NCBI RefSeq assembly: GCF_963676685.1
Contig: NC_092346.1
Coordinates: 96,213,917-96,277,916 of the forward strand
Length of the DNA stretch: 64,000 bases
From: Mytilus edulis
Lineage: Eukaryota > Mollusca > Bivalvia > Mytilida > Mytilidae
Direction: 5' to 3'
In this document: piece by piece, positions 1-12,200 of the stretch
Numbering within the stretch: position 1 is the stretch's first letter
Layout: each line of letters begins with the position of its first letter
The notes under the pieces: model-generated
Told to the model about the DNA's origin: nothing
What the model saw: only the letters and a program-made list of their open reading frames with translations
Databases searched by the model: none
Position numbers and translations under genes: made by a program

Positions 1-299
1 TTTGCTGTATGAAATATTATATGGGTACAGTGACTGATATTAGAAACAAAGGGGTAAACTGTAAGGTTGTCTAATATCATGAAAACCCCTATAGATACAG
101 AAATTAAGACAGTATATGTACAATGTCAATGTTTAAAAGATCTATTTGCTGGCGTATTAAAACAAAACTATCAGACAACTTCTTTTGCCCTTAAATGATT
201 AATTTTACCTTTTTTTCATTTTTACCTTGTATCTTGAAAACTATAACTGAGAAACTCTAAAAATAAATCTACAAAGAATTCAATTTGCTGAAATTGTCA

Positions 300-652
300 G
301 TCAACTTCCCTTGAATATCTAGGAAGTCGTATAGGAAACACATGCCATTGAATTTCCAGAATATCATGATAGGAATCACAAGCCCTTGAATAACTTGTAA
401 ATCATGATAGGGAACATACCTCCTTAATAATCTAGTAAATCATGATAGGAAACACATGTCTTTGAATATCTAGGAAATCACAATAGGAACACATGCCATT
501 GGCTATATAGGACATCATGATAGGAACACATGCCCTTGACTATAGGACATCATGATAGGAACACATGCCCTTGACTAAATAGGATATCATGATAGGAACA
601 CATGCCCTTGACTAAATAGGATATCATGATAGGAACACATGCCCTTGACTAT
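300..652. repeat. 37-bp minisatellite, first block
   Basis: Degenerate and then regular tandem copies of a unit of about 37 bp with the core GGATATCATGATAGGAACAC followed by ATGCCCTTGAC. Copies at the left edge (300-480) are the most diverged. Bases 1-299 show nothing recognisable. A short open frame that runs through this array elsewhere is only translated repeat. Confidence 0.9.
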
Positions 653-1332
653 AACAACAACAACAATACTTTTGCATCGGAACTAAACACATTTATTCTA
701 AAAACAGTTGTTGGCATGACACGGGTTATGTTCTTCTCATATATGTTATGATGGATGATACTAAACCCCTAACAGGAAGGATTGTGCCTGATGTTCATAT
801 GATGAAATCATAATCTTTCAGTCAGTTTAATTGAAGTCTGGAGGTGGCATGTCAGTTAACTGCTAGTAGTCTGTTGTTATTTATGTATTATTGTCATTTT
901 GTTTATTTTCTTTGGTTACATCTTCTGACATCAGACTCGGACTTCTCTTGAACTGAATTTTAATGTGCGTATTGTTATGCGTTTACTTTTCTACATTGGT
1001 TAGAGGTATAGGGGGAGGGTTGAGATCTCACAAACATGTTTAACCCCGCCGCATTTTTGCGCCTGTCCCAAGTCAGGAGCCTCTGGCCTTTGTTAGTCTT
1101 GTATTATTTTAATTTTAGTTTCTTGTGTACAATTTGGAAATTAGTATGGCGTTCATTATCACTGGACTAGTATATATTTGTTTAGGGGCCAGCTGAAGGA
1201 CGCCTCCAGGTGCAGGAATTTCTCGCTGCGTTGAAGACCTGTTGGTGACCCTCTGCTGTTGTTTTTTATTTTGTCGGGTTGTTGTCTCTTTGACACATTC
1301 CCCATTTCCATTCTCAATTTTATTTATTTATA
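653..1332 (+). mobile_element. Interspersed repeat family A, longest copy
   Basis: This 680-bp block interrupts the 37-bp minisatellite. It begins with an ACAACAACAA run and ends with a conserved tail (GACACATTCCCCATTTCCAT, then TCTCAATTTTA). Shorter copies with the same 3' end lie at 42697-43023, 27028-27345 (minus) and 30669-30803. A fixed 3' end with variable 5' truncation suggests spread by reverse transcription, LINE/SINE fashion. No coding frame is visible. I associate this repeat with Mytilus genomes. Confidence 0.75.
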
Positions 1333-2445
1333 TAGGATATTATGATAGGAACATGTCATTGACTATATAGGATATCATGATAGGAACACATGCCCTTGAC
1401 TATAGGATATCATGATAGGAACACATCCCATTGGCTATATAGGACATCATGATAGGAACACATGCCTTTGACTAGATAGGATATCATGATAGGAACACAT
1501 GCCCTTGACTATGTAGGATATTATGATAGGAACATGCCATTGACTATATAGGATATCATGATAGGAACATATGCCCTTGACTATATAGGATATCATGATA
1601 GGAACACATGCCCTTGACTATAGGATATCATGATAGGAACACATCCCATTGGCTATATAGGACATCATGATAGGAACACATGCCCTTGACTATGTAGGAT
1701 ATTATGATAGGAACATGCCATTGACTATATAGGATATCATGATAGGAACATATGCCCTCGACTGTATAGGATAATATGATAGGAACATGCCATTGACTTT
1801 ATAGGATATCATGATAGGAACACATGCCCTTGACTATAGGATATCATGATAGGAACATATGCCCTTGACTGTATAGGATATCATGATAGGAACACATGCC
1901 CTTGACTATATAGGATATTATGATAGGAACATGCCATTGACTATATAGGATATGATAGGAACACATGCCCTTGACTGTATAGGATATCATGATAGGAACA
2001 CAAGCCCTTGACTATATAGAATATCATGATAGGAACACATGCCCTTGACTATAGGATATCATGATAGGAACACATGCCCTTGACTATATAGGATAATATG
2101 ATAGGAATATGCCATTGACTATAGGATATCATGATAGGAACATATGCCCTTGACTATAGGATATCATGATAGGAACACATGCCCTTGACTAAATAGGATA
2201 TCATGATAGGAACACATGCCCTTGAATAAATAGGATATCATGATAGGAACACATGCCCTTGACTATATAGGATATCATGATAGGAACACATGCCCTTGAC
2301 ATCAGGATATCATGATAGGAACACATGCCCTTGACTATATAGGATATTATGATAGGAACATGCCATTGACTATCTAGGATATCACAATAGGAACACAAAC
2401 CCTTTACTATATAGGACATCATGATAGGAACACAAGCCCTTGACT
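1333..2445. repeat. 37-bp minisatellite, second block
   Basis: About 30 further copies of the 37-bp unit, with 33- and 35-bp variants that lose TA pairs in the TATATAGG segment. The unit contains the palindromes GATATC and TCATGA. Some neighbouring copies share the same variant (TTATGATAGGAACATGCCATT), which points to duplication of pairs of units. Confidence 0.92.
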
Positions 2446-4017
2446 GTTCATAAGAACGAACTATAAAAATCAGTTGAAAAATGTTTTACTCATCAGATGG
2501 ACAAAAATACAAGTGGATGTGGAAAGGTACTTGTACATCCCAACAACAAAAAGACACTAGGCACAGATCTGAGAGTACTCGCAGTTAACTGACAGCTAGT
2601 TCAAAGCCTCTAACAACTAATAAAAGAATCATGCATCTAAGACTAAATTATCAATCCGCACACATCCAACATCCAATGGATTTTGTGTAGACGTCATATG
2701 CAGTCAGAGAAAAACATGACCTTGTGAAGTATAGATTCTGGGTACTGATGTTGTTTATTATCTTTATAACGTTATAGTATTCTTTAATTTGTCTTTATGA
2801 ATACTACTTTTACTGTTTAGTCTGTTCGGTGATATCTATTTGACGTGGCTCTGTACATCTTGTTATTGTGTTATTGTGCTGTGGTAAATATTTGTTTTGT
2901 TTTTTTTTCATTTTTGCTAAATTGAGCTTTGTCTATACGCCAATTTGTGTTTTAATGTTACATATAACGTGGCTCTGTACTTATACATCCAGTCGTTGTT
3001 ACTGTTTTTGTGCTATAGTAAATTATTGTATTCTTGTCTGGTATTTTTCCTCATATGCTGAGGTGGGGCAAGGGGTTTAACTGCTTTGTTGTTATGGGGC
3101 AATTTAATTCTTTGTTATCTGTTATTTTGAAAATATATTTGCTGTTAGCTGTTATTGTCTTATTCTTTGTTAGCTGTTATTGGGCTTTTAATTTTTTTGT
3201 TATCTGTTATTGTGATAATGTATTTGCTGTTAACTGTTATTGAAAATTGGAATGTTAGCATTTTTTTTGACAGTCAATATTCGGTATAAATTGAAGATCA
3301 TTGGCCATTGGGGTCTACCACTACTGATATGTTTGTCCCGTATTCAGTGAAGGATTCCATTAACATATAGAGTGGGGTGCTCATTTTCCCCACATCTTTC
3401 CATGTTTTCTGCAGTTCATGTTCAGGTCTTTATGTTTCCGAAGTATGCTGATATTTCTATATGAAGATAAATTCAAATGCAAAATATCCTTAGCTTGAAA
3501 ACGTGTTTGTTTGAAATAAAATCATCTGAAAAGTTAGATTAAAGCGTGTTTGAAATTTCCTGATGTTTTGTCAAAGGGGGACACATATTAGCCGTTTTTA
3601 CACATCTATTTAAAACCAAGTAACTGCTATTTTAAACAATATTCATCAAACCAATTTCATTATAGATAAATAGCAGACATTTCAAAGGTGTAAAGACCTG
3701 AAATTTAGGGCAATCAGTCAAAGAATTACTTAGAAATACTTCTTTGAAATAATTTTTTTCATTCAGGAAATTGGCCGAAAATCGTTGTCTGTCTTTCGGT
3801 TTTTTCCGGTAAGTGCCGAAATTTTGTCTAAGTTTAAAAAATAATCATATTTGTTAAAATAATATAATTTACCGGCATGTTTTTTCCATTTTACCCATCT
3901 TTTGAAGTTTTTGCACCTCAAAATCATAAAACGGCGAAATTGTGTCCCCGGCGAATATGAGCGCCCCACTCTACCCATCACAGAAGTGTGGTCCAGGACA
4001 ATCCAAGTATATCATAT
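2446..4017. other. Non-coding stretch with TTGTTATCTGTTAT-rich segment
   Basis: No gene seen. Between 3085 and 3245 the motif TTGTTATCTGTTAT and variants recur five times; a related block lies at 5705-5800, followed by a C-rich run. Both look like pieces of one interspersed repeat. Short open frames here lack any recognisable protein. Confidence 0.5.
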
Positions 4018-5668
4018 GATTATCCTTTGTAATAAATTCCATTTTTTTTTATGAATGTGTATTTAGAATTATCTTAATTTTTTGTATGAGAATAATGTTC
4101 CTTGTTTTCCGTACGAACATATTAAATTAAAACAATTCTTAATATGACAAAAAGGAAAACATATGGCCAGGAATATCTGACAAGGATCTCAATTAAGGAC
4201 TACATTGTAGGTCCTAACAACCACTTAACCTTTTATATAATATGGTACATAGACTCAGCTCTGTGATTCTTTTCAAAGCAGAACCAAATGCATTGTACAA
4301 TGAAAGTTCCAACCATGTACTTGGGTCCGAAGCTGCATATAACTCATTACAAACAAAGATTTATTTCGTTTCAAGCCAGTTTCCCTACTAAACTATGTAT
4401 TCTACTTACTAGTACACTTGGTACAATCAAAAACCTCAGCTGATAAAAATTGTTCAAATAAGGCCTTTGAAAATAGAGGAATAAATTGCTTTTAGAGTGT
4501 CAAAAAGAATTTGATAAATTGCATGCTTGTAATTGGTGCTTTTGATTTTTCTACCCTATACACTTTGCCTCATAGTTTTATTAAGAAAAATTCACACATC
4601 TCATTAAATGGTCATTTAGAAAAAGTCAGAATATTCAAACTCTTTTAGGTCACTTTTTGATTAGCAACAAAGGGAGCTTCAGTCAATATATATAAAGAGT
4701 CTATAAACAATACACCAACGTTTCAGGAGAACTGCTGAAAACATTTTTGTGTTAAGGATGTACTTAGGTGAGGTTAGGTGAAAATTAATAAATTAAGAAG
4801 GTAAAATTGATAATATAAGCTGGTAGAGCATCAATTAAGGATAAAAATAAGCTAACAATATTGATAGGTCATGGACCTCCTTTTCGAGATATTTGAGAAT
4901 TAAAATATGGCGGGAAAAGGCTGACTCGGACTTTTACCTTATATTTACATTGGTATTATTGGGTCTCAAAACAAAAGAAAGAAAATTAAGAATCTTCTAA
5001 AATTTTGGTAAATGACCTGTCATGAGCTATTTAGTCATATTTGAAAAAATAAATGGGTGTTATGGGGCAAAATATTTTACATTGTATTGTATGGAAAAAC
5101 ACCAAGAGTCCGAACATTTGACACTCATTCCAAAACCTCACCTAAGTACATCCTTAATGTCTGAAAACTGGAAAATCACCACTTTTTAAATTAATAAAAC
5201 CCGTTCACTCGGAAACGTAAAATCTAAAATTTATAAAAATTGAAAGTTACCTCATGTTAATAGATATAAACAATTCACCAAAATTCCTTGCTTTGTGAAA
5301 GCATTTTTGAGATATTATCAGAAAATTGAAAAAAACACCAATTTTATTGAATAAAAACCCATTACCCAGAAACTTAAAATCTAAAATTTATAAAAAAAAA
5401 AAAAAAAAAAAAAAAGGAGCTCACGTCAATAGATATAAACAATTTCCTAAAGTTTAATGCAAATGGTTAAAGAGTTTTTTGAGTTAATGTCCGACATGTT
5501 GACAACAGACGGACAACAGTATACAATGTACCATAATACGTTCCGAAAACGAGCGTATAAAAAATATTATAATATATTGAGTAGTAATTTAAACACATTC
5601 TAGATACATAAATTAATACTAAAAACATAGTCATAAAAAATGGAATGCATTACAAAGGATTATATCCG
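4018..5668. mobile_element. Possible non-autonomous element bounded by inverted repeats
   Basis: The sequence ATCCTTTGTAATAAATTCCA followed by a T run (4022-4055) reappears inverted at 5634-5665. A third single-ended relative, with the same upstream TCCAGGACCAATCC type sequence, is at 13553-13640. This suggests a family with inverted ends of about 35 bp, but the exact ends and target duplications are not clear. The TTAA-ended MITE at 4752-5157 lies inside. Confidence 0.4.
4752..5157. mobile_element. TTAA-ended MITE, copy 1
   Basis: A 406-bp element with perfect 24-bp terminal inverted repeats starting TTAAGGATGTACTTAGGTGA. Counting TTAA as the duplicated target would fit a piggyBac-like non-autonomous element, but other superfamilies cannot be excluded. 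The interior has no coding frame. A second, inverted copy is at 7025-7627. Confidence 0.85.
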
Positions 5669-7024
5669 TAATAAAAAATACTGATTTGTCAAAGACCGAA
5701 TAATTTTAATATTTCATTTACTGTTATCTGTTTTTGTCCATTTTAATTCCTTGTTATCTGTTATGAGCCAAATCAATTTGCTGTTTTGCTGTTATTGGGA
5801 CCCCCCTTGCCCCCCTCCTATGCTTTGTCTGTTTGTTTTGTTCAAACATTGTTATCTATATAATTGAATTTTATGCAACTGTCATACAAGTGAGAGGTTT
5901 AGTTAGCTATAAAACCAGGTTTTATCCACCATTTTCAACATTAGAAAATTTCTGTACCAAGTCAGGAATATGACAGTTGTTATCCATTCGTTTGCTGTGT
6001 TTGCTTTTGATATTGCCATATCATTTCAGACCTCACTATTTTGAATTTTCCTCAGAGTTGGATTTATTGGTTATTTTACTTTTGAAGTTAAATACAGAAA
6101 AATGAAAATAAATAGATTTTCAAAATATTGCCCATGAGTTGTCTTTTAATCATAAAAATCTTATGTCCAAGTATCATGAAGTTCCATAAATGTTTGACAT
6201 AAAACTTTAACCAGATATGATGATGTCAGAATTCAGATTGCCTTGTCCCACTTTTTTGACATTTTAGGCTTATTAACAAAAGAAATGTGGATATACATCA
6301 ATGAGACCCAACTTTACAAAGATCCTTTATTTGCTGGATAAAATCAGAGATACTTTCAAGCAAGGAAATGCAGAAAATAGTTTAAAAAATAAATATGTTT
6401 TGGAAGATGGCTATACAATTCAATAGCAGTAAAAACAAAACAGTTTTATTAGTATTGTTTAAAATTCTACATTTTCATACACAGATAGACACACGTTATC
6501 ATTGGTTATCAATCAACAGAATAAACTAAAACAGAACATATAGTGGCATGCAATAAATAATTTTTCCTACAATATCCCATTTTTAAACATGTAGATCCAC
6601 TTTTATGGAATATAGAAATATTAAAGATTTATTACCAGATATGAAAATGAAAAAAACAAAATTAAATTCATCCCTCAAAACTTTAACTCATCTTAATATT
6701 TTCTTTGTTTACAACTGGTCAGCATTAATAACTTTTAAAAAATATAAAATTGTTGCTTACATTTATAGTATATACCGTTAATTCAGAATTTGTTACAATG
6801 GTTTTATTATTGCTAAAAAGGCAACAGCATAGGTGTTGGAAAAAAACATACTTTCATTTTTCAACAATCAGAATAAGAAATACTCACAATAATTTCCTAA
6901 TTTACAAAAAATGAGGGGTTATGTAGCTTCTTGCTAGTTTTAAACAAAAAATCTTTTGCAATACATTTGTTAGTTTATACATGTACTGATTAAAAGATCA
7001 TTATCTTTTTCTTAAAATATTTTC
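5158..7024. other. Non-coding AT-rich stretch
   Basis: Apart from the right arm of the inverted repeat (5634-5668), a poly(A) run at 5393-5416 and the repeat fragment at 5705-5820, I see no genes or clear elements here. Confidence 0.4.
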
Positions 7025-7627
7025 TTATGGATGTACTTGGGTGAGGTTTTGGAATTTGTGTCAGATGTTCAGACTCCTTGTTTTTTTACCATACGATACA
7101 AGGTAAAATATTTCCCCCAACAACACCCCTGAGGGAGGGTAGGAGGGGTCCTAATCCTGAATTCCGGGGCTTAAAAATACGAAATCCCGAAATCCTGGGC
7201 TTAAAAACACGAAATCCTGAGGTCCTGAAATTCGAAAAAAGAATTCCCGGATATGAAAGGGTCAATTCCAAAATCCAGAGCTTAAAAACACCCAATCCCG
7301 GAGTACCGATAAAGGTCCTATCCCCCCTCACCCCTATATCTTTTCATATAAGACTTATTAGCTCATAAAAGGTCATTTGACAAAATTTAAGTAGATTATT
7401 TATTTTCTTTCTTTTGATTTGAGACCCAAAAAATACCATGGAAATATGAGGTAAAAGTCCAAGTCAGCCTTTTCCCGCCATATTTTATAAATTGAATATC
7501 TTGAAAAGGAGCTCCATGACCTATGAATATTTTTAGCTTATTTTGATCCTTAACTTATACTCTTCCAGCTTATAGTATCAATTTAAAATTCTTGATTTAT
7601 TTAATATCACCTTCAGTACATCCTTAA
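7025..7627. mobile_element. TTAA-ended MITE, copy 2 (inverted, with nested insert)
   Basis: This copy matches the rc of copy 1 from end to end: it starts TTATGGATGTACTTGGGTGA and ends CAGTACATCCTTAA. The left end has a point change (TTAT). The extra length is a 198-bp insert at 7131-7328. Confidence 0.82.
7131..7328. mobile_element. Small element nested in MITE copy 2
   Basis: An insert flanked by a 7-bp direct repeat CACCCCT (7124-7130 and 7329-7335). Its ends are imperfect inverted repeats rich in GAGGG and AGGTCCT. The interior repeats a short phrase GGCTTAAAAA(T/C)AC plus CCTGA three to four times. Open frames on both strands across it are by-products. Confidence 0.65.
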
Positions 7628-7867
7628 ATCTCATAGGTCAATCAAATAATTGAGATTGATTGATTGGTGTCCAACACCACTTTCAACACTATTACCTATA
7701 CATTGGTGACAGAAGCTCAAGTCCCAGGAGAAAACCATTGACCTTCTTTTTAGTCATTGACAATTACACAACATTACCTTTAATTCATGTGTATACATTA
7801 ATCTTCAGTATAAATTTGATGCAAAACATTTATATCAAAAGTGTTGACATATCCAAATTCTATTAAT

Positions 7868-8697
7868 AATAAACTGTTATCACAGAGATATGTCTCCCTT
7901 TTTTGTAATTTCGATAATGCAAATGTTGAAATTAAAATAGCAACACTTTAACATGTAAGTTAAGCAAATATTCAAAGTCAATGAACCATGACTGAAGGCA
8001 CATGGCTAAACAATCTCCATGTAAATGAGATTTGCCAATGCTAATACAGCTGCATACAAAATACTATTGACTTATCATAAGAAGATTCCTTTAAACAAAC
8101 CTAAACACAAACTAATACATGTCAACTAAACAAAATTTCAAAGTCAATAAACCATAACTGAGGGGGCGAGGTAAAATAATCGCCATGGAAATGAGATGTG
8201 CCAATGCTAATACAACTGCATACTAAATATCATTGACCTACCACTTGTGGTTTCCCATAAACCAACCTAATCACAAACTAATACATGAAAACTTAAGCAA
8301 AAGTTTCAAAGTCAATAGACCATGACTGAAAGGGCGGGGCAAAATAATCTCCATGGAAATGAGATATGCTAATGCTTATACAACTGCATACCAATTATCA
8401 TGAACTTACCACTAGTGGTTTTCCATAAACTGACCTAATCACAAACTAATACATGAAAAATAAGCAAAATTTCAAAGTCAATAGACCATAACTGAGGGGG
8501 TGGGGCCACATAATCTCCATGGTAATGACATGTGCCAATACTAATACAACAACATACCAAATATCTTTGACTTACCCCTAATGGTTCACCATAAACTAGA
8601 CCTAATCACAAACTAATACCTTGTTGATGACGCCAACGCCCGAAACAGCATACCTATGTTTCGCTTTTTGACTCCGTCAAGCAAGACAAAAAATTGC
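7868..8697 (+). mobile_element. Bivalve 165-bp tandem-repeat element (HINE/pearl type)
   Basis: Four tandem units of about 165 bp, each containing TTTCAAAGTCAATA(G/A)ACCAT, AATCTCCATGGAAATGAGAT and CACAAACTAATACATG. The array is preceded by CAGAGATATGTCTCCC and closed by a unique segment (8626-8697) with TATGTTTCGCTTTTTGACT and ACAAAAA. Known bivalve elements of the pearl/DTC84/Mg1 type share this layout of core repeats plus a fixed 3' block, and have been linked to Helitron-related HINEs. Two other elements in this window end with a related block (29185-29262, 57750-57835). Confidence 0.65.
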
Positions 8698-9064
8698 ATT
8701 ACGTTTTTTTTTATTGAAAACAATTCATCGTTCTTGCTTAGAGAGGAATTCAACTTTACTAAGCTCCTCTATCTATCAAAAGAAAACATTTTAGATCCTA
8801 CTTTTTGTTAAAATGTTTGTATTGAAATTTCCATTTTTCCTGTCCCAGAGCTATCATTTCAATTTAACAGTATAACTTATTTAACATTTTGATACAAATA
8901 ACAAAGAAGGACAAACTCTATTCATCATGCATGATGTTACTATAGATTATAACTTGCAGAAATATATTTCTGATCTTAATTAACAAGTTCATTTAACATC
9001 TTCTGTTCTATGCTCTCCACAAGTAAGTTTGGTGTACCATATTTCAATACTGTTCTTTGATCTT

Positions 9065-9184
9065 ATACAGACACCTCCTTTCGAGTTATCTCTGTTTTTT
9101 CAGTGAGCCATACCAACAGGTGTTTTATTAATTAAATATCTATGTTAATCATAAGTTCAGAGCCTTGATCATGTTTTAGATCTG
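9065..9184 (-). repeat. Degenerate tandem copy of B3GAT exon 5
   Basis: Read on the minus strand, this segment follows the B3GAT stop codon and resembles exon 5: a TTGGTATGGCTCAC...TGAAAAAAC segment parallels the exon start, and GATCAAGGCTCTGA...TTAACATAGA parallels the last codons. It fits one ancient tandem duplication with a period near 118 bp. A possible poly(A) signal for B3GAT (AATAAA on the minus strand, 9124-9129) lies inside it. Confidence 0.55.
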
Positions 9185-9190
9185 TGTAGA

Positions 9191-9292
9191 TCAAACTTCT
9201 ATGTTAGTATCAGAGCCTTGACCGTGTTGTTTTATCATTAATTGTTCATTTTTCAATTTGGTTTTCTCAGTTCTGGTGTGCCATACTAGTAC
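9191..9292 (-). CDS. B3GAT exon 5: C-terminal exon
   Basis: Residues 306-338 and the TGA stop. Starts VLVWHTRTEK, where His310 and Arg312 correspond to UDP-contacting residues of the family, and ends DTNIEV. The acceptor is tattttag|GTACTA. Confidence 0.93.
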   Translation of the reverse strand, partial: VLVWHTRTEKTKLKNEQLMIKQHGQGSDTNIEV

Positions 9293-12200
9293 CTAAAATA
9301 TATAATAAGAATGTTAAATTTTTGAACAGCAAATTTAGTACATGTAGTAATTTGAGGTTAAGAAAATCAAACTAGACAAACTGAAATCCATCACTTAGTT
9401 GAATCCAAGCAAGGCAAATAAGAATTCAAAAAGTAAATCAACTACAAGACCTTGCTCTGGAATTATTGCCCTGAAACAATTCTTAAGTTATTGCCATATG
9501 ACATATGTATACCTAAGTTACATATTATCATTGGATTTAATCATGAATTACATGAGGATTATCCAAGTTCCAATGGCAAATATCTCCTGTATTTTCAGGG
9601 TTTAGTAAAAAATATAACCTGTAATCCATTTGACATTAAAAAAAAATAATATCTAAGAATGAAGACAACAATTAGTACATGTATTCATTTTAATATAAGA
9701 AAGTAGTATGGCTCACTCCTCATTAAAATTATAGGTCAACATGTCAATTGTAGATTTGAAGGATAATAATTACCAATGAAGAAAAATATCACATTAAAAT
9801 TTTAATAAGAATATCATGTTTAATGTAAACGCATCTCACATTCAGGTGTTTAATTTTCAATATTCTTATTTATTTGCTATCTTATCTGATGGTCCTATTT
9901 AAATCTGGAAAATAACTGCATTTGTTTAAACTAACCTTAGAACAATTAACTGCCCTTGGCTCTAAGTCTTCCATCTTAACATTTAACTGTCCAAGGATTG
10001 TTGACTCAAGAAACCCTCTTGGTACCTCATTACTGAATCTTGCATCAGGAAACTTGAAGAACAGATTAACATTAACAGCAAATCCTGCCATATCCATTGG
10101 GAAAGGCCTATTAGGCTTCCAGTAAGTAAACCATCCAGTCACCTACAACAATAAGGAAGTACATCAGTCATGTGACTACACTTGGATACCACATATCTAC
10201 TTGGATAGAAAATGAAGATAAAATATCAAAATTATTTAGAGGTGAATTCATACCTATTGTGAACCTGCTTAATTGCAGTCTAGATAAATATTCAATAAAT
10301 TATAACATTTTTCATTGTTTTGACACATCTGAGTATCAGTTTACTGTTACATATACATTTACCTCATATATATATATATTCTCTTCCAGATATGAGAATG
10401 AGAAAGGGATTCAAAGTTACAAAATATAATAATATATTTAATTTATGTATGCTTGTGGTAGTTCTGTATACAAAACTAATTATGGCTTTGTGACCCACTA
10501 TACCTTAACAATGACTAATCAAATATATAAGTTTAATTGTAACAGCTGCTGAAGAAACGTTGTACTCAGTGGCGGATCCAGGGGGGGGGTGCGCACCCCC
10601 CCTTTATTTTTGCCGATCAATGCATTTGTATCAGGACATATGTTTTGCACCCCCCCTTTGCCCTGGGTGCCCTGGGTTAGCACCCCCCCTTTCGAAAATT
10701 CCTGCATCCGCCCCTGGTACTAACACATATTCTTCACGTGTTGTTGTACTAACACATATTCTTCACGTGTTGTTGTACTAACACATATTCTTCACGTGTT
10801 GTTGTACTAACACATATTCTTCACATGTTGTTGTACTAACACATATTCTTCACGTGTTGTTGTACTAACACATATTCTTCACGTGTTGTTGTACTAACAC
10901 ATATTCTTCACGTGTAATATATGTCTTTTATTTCCTATTGCCATGATGTCTTTTTTCTGCATCTAACCATAGGGGTATTTTCTCCCTTTCTTTTACATCG
11001 GTTGACCTTGACCTTCAAAAAAGATCTTGGGAGAAGAAGATAATAGATACTTAGCCAGCGGTAAACAATCGTGCAAAATACTAGTCAAATTCAAGTAATG
11101 GTAGACAGATGTTGTCCTTACACTACCTCATAACAAATGAAAACTGCAAACTTGAACGTTCAAGATAAGACCTTTTGTTAATGTCATATTACAATCTAAG
11201 TTCATGTGGTGCAATTGGGTGAACTAGACATAAGCTGGTTACAAAGATAGACAAACAGATAGACAATGTCATTTTCTTAATTTGAAATATCTTAATGTGA
11301 AGAGAAAACATAAAACATCTGGCACCTTTCCATCCTTGACAACTGGCTTTTCATATCTAAGTCCTCCTACCAAACCTACAGGCCATACTGTGACTTTCTT
11401 GGTATTTCTCATCTGAAACCAGAAAATATATTGATAAGTATCTTACAGTTGGTATATAACTGAAACTACATTTACAATCTCAAATTTAATGGTTGTCAGT
11501 TTTGAGTTGGTATGTCTCAATTATAACCAGAAGTAAAATATATAGGTTGGTAGTTTTGTGTTGGTATATCTCATTTGAAACCTAACATAAAATATGTTGG
11601 TTTGTTATTTTGAGTTCAAATATCTCATTAGGAATCAGCCATAAACAAATGCTGCTTTGTAGTTTTATATTGATATATCTTATCTGAAACCAGAAGTAAA
11701 ATATGTTTGTTGTGTGTTTTGTATTGATATATCTCATCTGAAACCAGAAGTAAAATATGTTTGTTGTGTGTTTTGTGTTGGTATTTCTCATCTGAAACCA
11801 GAAGTAAAATATGTTTGTTGTGTGTTTTGTGTTGGTATTTCTCATCTGAAACCAGAAGTAAAATATGTTTGTTGTGTGTTTTGTATTGATATATCTCATC
11901 TGAAACCAGAAGTAAAATATGTTTGTTGTGTGTTTTGTATTGATATATCTCATCTGAAACCAGAAGTAAAATATGTTTGTTGTGTGTTTTGTATTGATAT
12001 TTCTCATCTGAAACCAGAAGTAAAATATGTTTGTTGTGTGTTTTGTATTGATATATCTCATCTGAAACCAGAAGTAAAATATGTTTGCTGTGTGTTTTGT
12101 ATTGATATATCTCATCTAAAACCAGAAGTAAAATATGTTTGTTGTATGTTTTGTATTGGTATTTCTCATCTGAAACCAGAAGTAAATTATGTTTGTTGTG

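Noticed and set aside
2201-2422. A minus-strand frame with repeated SYIVKG
   Set aside because: Translated 37-bp minisatellite, no coding evidence.
300-2445. CRISPR-like array
   Set aside because: Units are contiguous without unique spacers, and the context is animal DNA.
7078-7368. Overlapping frames on both strands rich in RNPE
   Set aside because: They cover a small nested element with an internal short repeat; no protein family resemblance.
10519-10781. Proline/cysteine-rich small frames on both strands
   Set aside because: They cover the C-run MITE at 10567-10716 and the 29-bp array.
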